From Bacteroidetes bacterium UBA4416 (GTDB lineage Bacteria > Bacteroidota > Bacteroidia > B-17B0 > Aurantibacillaceae): a stretch of DNA of 55,591 nt. Location: positions 50,860 to 106,450 of the forward strand of contig DGQK01000056.1 in assembly GCA_002390745.1 (NCBI GenBank), given 5' to 3'. Below, in pieces: positions 1 to 5,928 of this stretch (its first letter is position 1; each line of letters starts with the position of its first letter). Below the pieces are notes generated by a model. It was given only the letters and a program-made list of their open reading frames with translations. It was not told the DNA's origin and ran no database searches. A program made the position numbers and the translations under genes.

Positions 1-556
1 TAAAGAAAAATTACAGGAGCGCCTCGCTAAATTAGCCGGTGGTGTGGCTGTACTTTACGTAGGTGCTGCTACCGAAGTAGAGATGAAAGAGAAAAAAGAC
101 CGTGTGGACGATGCTTTAGCAGCTACACGTGCTGCCGTAGAAGAAGGTATCGTACCGGGCGGCGGCGTGGCTTATATCCGCGCGATCTCTTCTTTAGACA
201 AGCTGAAAGGCATCAACGAAGATGAGAACACAGGCATCCAGATCGTGAAACGCGCCATCGAAGAGCCTCTGCGTCAGATCTGCGCCAACAGCGGCATCGA
301 AGGCTCTATCGTGGTACAGAAAGTGAAAGAAGGCACTGCTGATTTCGGTTTCAACGCCCGCACGGAGAAATACGAGAACCTGTTGAAAGCAGGTGTGATC
401 GATCCTACTAAAGTAAGCCGTGTGGCTTTAGAGAACGCGGCTTCCGTAGCGGCTATGCTCTTAACAACTGACTGCGTGTTAGCAGAGAAAAAAGAAGACA
501 AACCAGAAATGCCAATGGGTAACCCGGGCATGGGTGGTATGGGCGGCATGATGTAA
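1..556 (+). CDS. groL: Chaperonin GroEL, 3' end (partial)
   Basis: Only the last ~184 codons of the 60-kDa chaperonin are present; the reading frame is open from base 2 at the left edge. The visible part is the end of the apical/intermediate region and the equatorial domain. It has the family blocks LAGGVAVLYVGAATEVEMKE, DALAATRAAVEEGIVPGGG and NAASVAAMLLTTDC, and it ends in the typical flexible GGM-rich tail (MGNPGMGGMGGMM). GroEL with GroES folds cytosolic proteins in an ATP-driven double ring. The cognate groES is presumably off the left edge. A strong intrinsic terminator follows directly, so this is the end of its operon. Identification is very secure. Confidence 0.98.
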   Translation, partial: KEKLQERLAKLAGGVAVLYVGAATEVEMKEKKDRVDDALAATRAAVEEGIVPGGGVAYIRAISSLDKLKGINEDENTGIQIVKRAIEEPLRQICANSGIEGSIVVQKVKEGTADFGFNARTEKYENLLKAGVIDPTKVSRVALENAASVAAMLLTTDCVLAEKKEDKPEMPMGNPGMGGMGGMM

Positions 557-579
557 TCGTTCGCTTCCATCCCTTATAC

Positions 580-617
580 AAAACGCCTCACAGGAATGTG
601 GGGCGTTTTTTGTTTTT
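580..617 (+). terminator. Intrinsic terminator of groEL
   Basis: A 10-bp stem (ACGCCTCACA paired with TGTGGGGCGT, one G-U pair, loop GGAA) is followed by a T-rich tract. It begins about 25 bases after the groEL stop. Confidence 0.9.
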
Positions 618-653
618 GAATAATGAGGATGAATGAAATCTGGACCTGGTAAG

Positions 654-1059
654 TCATTCCACAAAATAGAATTTCCCGGTTTTGACATTAACTGCATAAA
701 TAGTTTTGTCGTTATACTGAATCAGTAATTCGCAACCTTTTCTGTAACGACTTCCTTTCTTTAGTGGATTCATAAACATCATTGCTTCTAACCTGCATTG
801 ATTTTCCGGAAAATTCCTGATCCAGATCTGCTGGCCTTTCGCATTAAATCCTGTAAGGGCGCACTCTGCTCCGGAATAAATTACTTTTCTGCCCGCAGCC
901 ATGACCAGGGTATCTGCATTGTATTTATGAAGTTTCGATTCTCCGAAGATGCGGTCAAACGACACTTTGCTGCTGTCGCTACTCTGTTGAGCATATATGC
1001 TTTTTAATGATAATATCAAAAAAAACAGCCATTGTAATATGCCGCAGTTTGTTTATCAT
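654..1059 (-). CDS. Small secreted protein with frameshifted signal peptide
   Basis: Unrecognised small exported protein of about 130 residues. The long frame (stop at 654) is open up to a stop at 1053-1055 but has no ATG; its only nearby start is a TTG at 1019. An ATG at 1059 in the +1 frame reads MINKLRHITMAVFF and then leaves the frame inside a run of eight A (1018-1025; T8 in the sense strand). With seven T the two frames join into an ideal signal peptide ending ILSLKSIYAQ. A TAACTTTG -7 element (1079-1086) sits just upstream of that ATG. The mature part ends in a single beta-propeller-like repeat (GFNAKGQQIWIRNF and IYAVNVKTGKFYF). Either this is a sequencing or assembly error, a recent inactivation, or a slippage-controlled gene. 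No function can be assigned. Confidence 0.6.
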
Positions 1060-1078
1060 ATAAACCGGATTTAATACT

Positions 1079-1086
1079 CAAAGTTA
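1079..1086 (-). promoter_or_regulatory. Bacteroidota -7 element upstream of the 654-1059 gene
   Basis: TAACTTTG on the minus strand matches TAnnTTTG exactly. It would start transcription about 13 bases before the ATG at 1059. No convincing -33 TTG was seen. Confidence 0.5.
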
Positions 1087-1160
1087 CAATTAACGTTTAT
1101 TGAAAGATCATATTATAAAAGTATTGTTGATCGGGCGATATTTCGTTCGGGTTGATCAGG

Positions 1161-1188
1161 AGATTGCTTCGCTGCGCTCGCAATGACG
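1161..1188. repeat. Short palindromic intergenic repeat (GTCATTGCGAG type)
   Basis: The minus strand reads CGTCATTGCGAGCGCAGCGA followed by AGCAATCT. It is a partial inverted repeat (ATTGC/GCAAT) in a gene-free stretch. From general knowledge, near-identical motifs recur in intergenic DNA of many unrelated bacteria. No second copy was noticed in this window. Confidence 0.5.
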
Positions 1189-1413
1189 AAGCACTATCCA
1201 CCATTTCTCCCTACCCTGTTCATAACAATCAACAGAAAATTCTTACGGTTGAAAATTACAGACCTCTCTACCTGTTAAGACATGTTGGCTTTACAGAATG
1301 GTAATATTGGGGCGGATGAGATGTCGTACCTTTACTGTACCACAAGCCGACATCCACAGCATGAGCGAAGGATGGGATACGGTGAGATTGTCAGGGTCCA
1401 TATAAGAATATCG

Positions 1414-1445
1414 AAAAGCCGTCATGATTTTATGATGGCTTTTTG
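1414..1445. terminator. Probable bidirectional terminator
   Basis: An 11-bp stem (AAAGCCGTCAT with ATGATGGCTTT, one G-U pair, loop GATTTT) is flanked by A and T runs. It lies directly downstream of the minus-strand gene ending at 1452 and carries a T5 tract on the plus strand too. Confidence 0.7.
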
Positions 1446-1451
1446 GTTTAT

Positions 1452-2186
1452 TTATTCTCCCGTGATATAACGGTAATCCGCCGTGCTGATCGATTTGTCA
1501 GAGGAATGGTATGTTTTTGTTTGTTTCAGAAGACCGTTGTTGTCATATACATAACGTGTCTGCGTTCTGTATTTTTTCCGCTTTCCGTATTTTCCGGAGC
1601 GCTTATTTTTAATGCGTGCTTTCAGTTTGTATTGCTGCTGTTGCTTGTCATAATAATGCCGGTCTCTCAGAACTCGTAAAGCTTGCCCCTTACGATTATA
1701 ATAAACGATGCTGCAAGCCTGACGTCTTTTCCTGTTGATAGAATGGCGGGTACTTTCCAGCGTATCGTTTCGGTAATTAAATTCTGTGCCTTTCCTGAAC
1801 TCTGTTTTTTTGAGGCTGGAAACTGAATAGTCCGGGTTTTTTACATGCTCACGGTATGTAGTACTATCAAGATAGATCATCTCATAGCTGTAGCCATCAT
1901 TAGATGTGGTTTTGAGAGAGTGTAGCGAGCCATTCGCGTTGTAGTCATAAACCGTCAGCGAAGAATCTAAAAAGCTATTACCCACATCGAGCCGCTTTGT
2001 TTCTAAGCCTGATGTATCAAGCCATATATGAGACTCAGAGGGCACACCGCTTGGTTTGGTTGACGTGTAGCGAATCGTTATTTCCGCGACCTTTAATTTT
2101 TTAAAAAGGGAGCGTTCATCTATTCTCAATTGCGCATAGCCATTCAGGAAAACCAGGAGCAGGCAGGCTGAAACGATGTCTTTCAT
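1452..2186 (-). CDS. Hypothetical secreted protein with YD-like repeats
   Basis: A 244-residue protein not recognised as a named family. It starts with a short signal peptide (MKDIVSACLLLVFLNGYAQ). The rest is Tyr-rich strand-forming sequence with loosely repeated 'Y-x-Y-D/N-x-N-G' units (YDYNANGSLHSLKTT, YYNRKGQALRVLRDR, YVYDNNGLLKQTKTY), like the YD/RHS-type repeats common in Bacteroidota exported proteins. A strongly basic patch (KARIKNKRSGKYGKRKKYRT) lies near the C-terminus. It is the last gene of the run rsmI - lipoprotein - YdcF-like - this gene, 14 bp behind its neighbour, and is followed by a hairpin terminator. There is no lipobox, so a soluble periplasmic or surface location is inferred. 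Confidence 0.7.
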   Translation of the reverse strand: MKDIVSACLLLVFLNGYAQLRIDERSLFKKLKVAEITIRYTSTKPSGVPSESHIWLDTSGLETKRLDVGNSFLDSSLTVYDYNANGSLHSLKTTSNDGYSYEMIYLDSTTYREHVKNPDYSVSSLKKTEFRKGTEFNYRNDTLESTRHSINRKRRQACSIVYYNRKGQALRVLRDRHYYDKQQQQYKLKARIKNKRSGKYGKRKKYRTQTRYVYDNNGLLKQTKTYHSSDKSISTADYRYITGE

Positions 2187-2200
2187 CTTTTTTTTAAATC

Positions 2201-2830
2201 TTATTTAAGTTGTTTTCCCCTCGTTCCCTTTAGCCGCTCCTTATAACCCTGCCGCTCTTCCAGCGATCTGAAATTCTTCTTTTTGGTGAGCGTGGTATCG
2301 ATCTGCACCTCCACAGCCGTGCGCGCTTTGATGCTATCGTAGATCACGGGCAGGAAATAAATCTCTTCCTCAAAATTCTTTTTCGCAAACTTATGCAGCA
2401 TGGCGCACTGGAAAGGATCTGTGGCTACTGCGATACTTTTGAAGCCTTTTGCTTTTGCCATCAGGTAGCTGTAGTGCAGGTTTTCGGTGCTGTGCTCGGC
2501 GAGCGTATCCACAAAGATCCGCGACGAATCGATCCCCAGCTGCCGGGCGATCAGCGCCATCGAAGGCCCTTCCATCCAGGGTGTATACACGGCATTTCCC
2601 GAATAGATCACATACTTCACATAGCCTTTCCTGATCAAAAATTCCGACCAGAGCATCCGCGTTTTCAATAAGGTATCCCACTGGCCATTGTACAAAGGCA
2701 GGCCCGGAACAATGGCCACGTCGAGGGGCCTTAGCCCCTGAAGCTTCTGCAGGCGCTTTTTGGGCGAAGGGCCGAGAAAAAAACAGGAGCTCAGGCCAAT
2801 CACACAGCTTATGATAATCAGGCGCATCAT
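2201..2830 (-). CDS. YdcF/SanA-like (DUF218) lipoprotein
   Basis: A 209-residue protein with a lipoprotein signal (MRLIIISCVIGLSSC; lipid Cys about residue 16) and a DUF218 fold related to SanA, YdcF and ElyC. The family hallmarks are visible: a start strand IVPGLPLYNG, then YVIYSGNAVYTPWMEGPSMALIA, then the 'DTLAEHSTENLHYSYLMA' segment (the S-T-x-EN signature) and a late strand SIAVATDPFQCAM. Such proteins are linked in other bacteria to envelope integrity and sugar-nucleotide or lipid-carrier metabolism, but their reaction is mostly unknown. Its ATG overlaps the TGA of the upstream lipoprotein gene (ATGA), so translation is probably coupled. Two adjacent ATGs (2830 and 2827) are both possible starts. 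Confidence 0.8.
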   Translation of the reverse strand: MMRLIIISCVIGLSSCFFLGPSPKKRLQKLQGLRPLDVAIVPGLPLYNGQWDTLLKTRMLWSEFLIRKGYVKYVIYSGNAVYTPWMEGPSMALIARQLGIDSSRIFVDTLAEHSTENLHYSYLMAKAKGFKSIAVATDPFQCAMLHKFAKKNFEEEIYFLPVIYDSIKARTAVEVQIDTTLTKKKNFRSLEERQGYKERLKGTRGKQLK

Positions 2831-3615
2831 CCCTTCGGGTCTTTTTGCTTTTTGAATACGAAGTTGTATTGTATGCCCACACTGATCAGGAATACCGGGC
2901 TCAGGTTGGCGTAATGCAGGTCGATCTCACTCATCAAAGGAACGATGAACTGGCCCTGGATCACGGCACTCAGGTTCTTCCGGCCTACCTTGTTAGTGAA
3001 ACAGGGCTCCAGGATCACAATGCCTTTATTGCTATAATCGCGGTTCACCAGGTAAGGGCGGGGACTGTTTACAGCCAGGCTGTCACGGCTCACTTCACGG
3101 TACTGGTAGGTTTTAAAGTCGAGGTAGCTGCCACGGCAGGAAAAGGCAAAGGAATACCTGAGCTTATACATGTCGATGCCGGAAAAGAAGCCCAGCGCCG
3201 GCTGCACGAAGGCTTTGGTATAGATAGAATACGTTTCGTAACGGATATTCGTTTTGCGAACAGTGGCCAGGAAGGCATTGTCCTGCTGCGAAAAATTGGA
3301 ATTGTAACCTCCGCCGCCAAGCAGCTCGTAACGCCATTGGGCATTTTCCTTAGAATAGCCGTAAAAGCCCAGGTAGCCTTCGTAAATGGATAAGCCTGCG
3401 CCGTAATTGGTGCTGATACCCGCTACAAAATGGTTGACCGGATTGTGAGCCAGCTGCAACTGCACGGTATTGGTGCCCACATAAGCATTTCCCTGAACCT
3501 GCTTCTTATCATCAAACAGCATGAGGTTCTGGCTCGTGGGCACATAGACGGAACGCACGGCGCAGCCCGTGAGAAGGGCCATCAATAAAAGAACGGAAGC
3601 TGTCCGGATCCTCAT
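2827..3615 (-). CDS. Lipoprotein, probable outer-membrane-associated beta-barrel-like
   Basis: A 262-residue protein with a clear lipobox (MRIRTASVLLLMALLTGC; Cys about residue 18). The mature part is made of alternating hydrophobic/aromatic strands (NAYVGTNTVQLQLAHNP, HFVAGISTNYGAG, EGYLGFYGYS) and ends GIQYNFVFKK. That is typical of small Bacteroidota beta-sheet or barrel proteins at the outer membrane. No enzymatic motif is seen and I do not recognise a named family. It starts 4 bp after the rsmI stop and overlaps the YdcF-like gene by 4 bp, so the three are very likely co-transcribed. Confidence 0.75.
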   Translation of the reverse strand: MRIRTASVLLLMALLTGCAVRSVYVPTSQNLMLFDDKKQVQGNAYVGTNTVQLQLAHNPVNHFVAGISTNYGAGLSIYEGYLGFYGYSKENAQWRYELLGGGGYNSNFSQQDNAFLATVRKTNIRYETYSIYTKAFVQPALGFFSGIDMYKLRYSFAFSCRGSYLDFKTYQYREVSRDSLAVNSPRPYLVNRDYSNKGIVILEPCFTNKVGRKNLSAVIQGQFIVPLMSEIDLHYANLSPVFLISVGIQYNFVFKKQKDPKG

Positions 3616-3619
3616 GCCG

Positions 3620-4297
3620 CTATGCTTCTTTACCGGCTAATACCACAACGATCTCGCCCTTCACCGTTTTGGCAGTAAAATGGGCGATCAGCTCATCGAC
3701 GGTGCCGCGGGCATTTTCTTCATAGAGCTTCGATAGCTCGCGCGAAACAGACACCTGCCTGCCACCGTCGAGGTATTCTTTGAACTCCTGCAACAGCTTC
3801 ACCAGCCTGAACGGCGATTCATAAAAGATCATGGTACGCGTTTCTTCCTTTAAAGACAAGAGCCTGGTATGTCTTCCCTTTTTCTGCGGCAAAAACCCAT
3901 AGAACACAAAGGTATCACAGGGCAGGCCGCTGTTTACCAAAGCCGGTACAAAGGCCGTTGCACCGGGAAGTGTTTCCACCGCTACCTGGTGTTTGATGCA
4001 TTCGCGCACCAGTAAAAATCCGGGATCCGAAATGGCCGGGGTACCGGCATCCGAAACCAGGGCCACCGATTTATTGGAAGCGATCATTTCCACGATCTGC
4101 TCCACCGTTTTATGCTCATTATGCGCATGGTAAGACCTCAAGGGCTTCTCGATCTGGAAATGCCTGAGCAAATGGATTGTGTTGCGTGTATCTTCCGCCA
4201 GGATCAGATCAACGGATTTTAAAACAGTAAGCGCCCGGAAGGTGATATCCTCCAGGTTGCCGATGGGTGTTGGAACGATGTATAATTTTGGTGTCAT
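3620..4297 (-). CDS. rsmI: 16S rRNA (cytidine1402-2'-O)-methyltransferase RsmI
   Basis: A 225-residue SAM-dependent methyltransferase of the tetrapyrrole-methylase fold that 2'-O-methylates C1402 of 16S rRNA in the ribosomal P site. Signature blocks are LYIVPTPIGNLEDITFRAL at the N-terminus, DLILAEDTRNTIHLLRHF, VALVSDAGTPAISDPGFLLV, LPGATAFVPALVNSGLP, FVFYGFLPQKKGRH and FYESPFRLVKLL. It lacks the extra C-terminal domain of longer homologues such as the E. coli protein. It heads a four-gene minus-strand run ending at 1452. The upstream gap contains a palindromic REPIN-like element at 4309-4410, only 12 bp from the start codon. Confidence 0.95.
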   Translation of the reverse strand: MTPKLYIVPTPIGNLEDITFRALTVLKSVDLILAEDTRNTIHLLRHFQIEKPLRSYHAHNEHKTVEQIVEMIASNKSVALVSDAGTPAISDPGFLLVRECIKHQVAVETLPGATAFVPALVNSGLPCDTFVFYGFLPQKKGRHTRLLSLKEETRTMIFYESPFRLVKLLQEFKEYLDGGRQVSVSRELSKLYEENARGTVDELIAHFTAKTVKGEIVVVLAGKEA

Positions 4298-4308
4298 TTT
4301 TTTGTTCT

Positions 4309-4410
4309 AATTCCCCCTTATCAAGGGGGTGCCTGAAAGGCGGGGGATGTTTTGATAACACTAAACGATACATCCACCGGCCTGCGGCCACCTCCTTCAA
4401 AGGAGGAATT
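4309..4410. repeat. REPIN-like pair of inverted palindromic repeats
   Basis: Two ~42-base halves (4309-4350 and 4370-4410) face each other around a 19-bp spacer. Each half reads AATTCC, a hairpin, GTG, a second small hairpin and GGnGGATGT. First hairpins: CCCCCTT/AAGGGGG (4313-4329) and CCTCCTT/AAGGAGG (4391-4406). Second hairpins: GCCTGAAAGGC (4331-4341) and GGCCTGCGGCC (4379-4389). Differences between the halves keep the stems paired. This is the layout of REPINs, which in other bacteria are spread by RAYT transposases; no such transposase is in the window. Confidence 0.75.
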
Positions 4411-4466
4411 TATTTACTCTTTCATGTGTAGTTAAAGCTACAAAAAATTCACTTCCTAAAGCTCTT

Positions 4467-5852
4467 TCATTTACTCAAATCCAGCGTTTCATCACCCTGC
4501 TGATAGGGCAGATACGTAAAAATAAACTGGAACATTTCCTCCGTGGTCTGCATGCTTTTCACCCCTTCGCCCTGTGTTACCAGCTTAGGCGGGCGGTTGG
4601 GATTATTGGGGTTTCCGGCGGTATTATCGAAGGTGCCGTATACATGAATCGTCGTTCCGGCGCTCAGCTTCACGGGATGCTGATAGGTGTAATAGTATTG
4701 CCACCGGAAATCCCAGTTATTGATCTTAATCAAAGGAATCGTATCGCCGTTGCGCTGAATGGCAAAAGCAAGGAAGGATTTTCCCAGCAGGTGCATGTGC
4801 GGGTTTACCGAGAGCACGGAAATATCATTATTCAACGTTGCTTTCGTATGAAAGGTTTCTATCTTATCAGGATGCAGGATCAGCTCCGGCTCTATCTTAG
4901 AAACACCGAATGTTCCGAGCTGAGTTTCATAGATCGGCCGCTTCGGTTTGGGCCCATAAAACACATTGATGTAAGCGCTGTCCAGCACATCTTCCCGGCT
5001 GGGCCCGTAGTGCATGTTTTGCAGCAGGATCACCGACTGCCTATTCACCTTATAGCCCCCAATGCCCTGCGGATATACCGGCGGTGTAAAGCCCGGCAGG
5101 TAATACACCGTATTCGGCGTCAGGGTCGGAAAGCTTGCATCATCGTTCAGGATATTCATTTGCCCGTACAGCGTTTTATAATCCCGGAACTCATCGAGGG
5201 CATAGGTCAGGCCGCTCCGGGTCTCTTTCTTTTTCCCGGGAGTGTAATTCACCAGGTGCCCGTTGACGTGATGCGCGAGTTTGCGTTGCGCAGATACAAA
5301 TTCAAAATAGCTCACAAAGGTGTCTTTCGACAGCTCCAGCGGAAGCTTCACCACATAAAAATGATCTGTGCCATTGCCTTTGATGGGAATGGCTTCTTTG
5401 AAACGGATGACCGTGTCCGGCTTTCTGAGGGAAGACCCCGCATAAAACACAGGAGGCGCAGGTATCCTTGCCAGATCGCCTTCCGGCGCACCATGCTCTG
5501 CCCATAGTTTGATCAATGCGATCTCATCTTCTGTGAGCACGCGCTCGCCCAGAAAATGAGAGTAGCCTGGATCAGCCGGCCAGGGCGGCATATAGCGTGT
5601 CTGCGTCACAAATTTGATCTTATTCGCATTCCGCTTTGCATCGGCATAGCTCATCAGCTCAAAAGGTCCGCTCTCCCCTGCCCTGTGGCATGGCGTACAG
5701 TTTTTGTAAATAACAGGGGCAATATCCACATAAGTGGGATTAGGATTGGAAACAGCGATGGCCGACGAAGGTGTTTCTGTGCTACAGGAAGTGAATACCA
5801 GGACAGGAAACAAAACGAAGGCATACATTATCCGGCCCATGGCCGCACCCAT
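4467..5852 (-). CDS. Lipoprotein: c-type cytochrome fused to PHM-like copper monooxygenase
   Basis: With the start at 5852 the product has 461 residues. It begins with a lipoprotein signal (lipid Cys 23 in VFTSCS). Next comes a small cytochrome c domain with one heme motif CTPCH (52-56), then a two-domain type II copper, ascorbate-dependent-monooxygenase-like region. Compared with peptidylglycine alpha-hydroxylating monooxygenase, all six copper ligands can be placed. CuH site: H194 and H195 (KLAHHVNGH) and H281 (NMHYGP). CuM site: H352 and H354 (NPHMHLLGK) and M440 (EEMFQFIFTYLPY). The likely activity is oxygen-dependent hydroxylation outside the inner membrane, with the heme feeding electrons; the substrate is unknown. 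An ATG at 5942 would add 30 non-signal-like residues and overlap murF-alr; ATGs at 5852, 5840 or 5828 fit the signal peptide better. Confidence 0.85.
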   Translation of the reverse strand: MGAAMGRIMYAFVLFPVLVFTSCSTETPSSAIAVSNPNPTYVDIAPVIYKNCTPCHRAGESGPFELMSYADAKRNANKIKFVTQTRYMPPWPADPGYSHFLGERVLTEDEIALIKLWAEHGAPEGDLARIPAPPVFYAGSSLRKPDTVIRFKEAIPIKGNGTDHFYVVKLPLELSKDTFVSYFEFVSAQRKLAHHVNGHLVNYTPGKKKETRSGLTYALDEFRDYKTLYGQMNILNDDASFPTLTPNTVYYLPGFTPPVYPQGIGGYKVNRQSVILLQNMHYGPSREDVLDSAYINVFYGPKPKRPIYETQLGTFGVSKIEPELILHPDKIETFHTKATLNNDISVLSVNPHMHLLGKSFLAFAIQRNGDTIPLIKINNWDFRWQYYYTYQHPVKLSAGTTIHVYGTFDNTAGNPNNPNRPPKLVTQGEGVKSMQTTEEMFQFIFTYLPYQQGDETLDLSK

Positions 5853-5928
5853 GCTCCGTAGCGGCCCGACAACTGATTGAGGCACCTGCTGAGCGTAGCC
5901 GGAGCCAGGAAGCCATTGCTTTAATGTT

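Larger units (their letters stand above)
1060..1451. other. Intergenic region of about 390 bp
   Basis: It holds the -7 element at 1079-1086, the palindromic repeat at 1161-1188 and the hairpin at 1414-1445. The piece between about 1250 and 1410 shows no convincing coding sequence on either strand; the short plus-strand frame there lacks a ribosome-binding site and any protein-like character. Confidence 0.5.
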
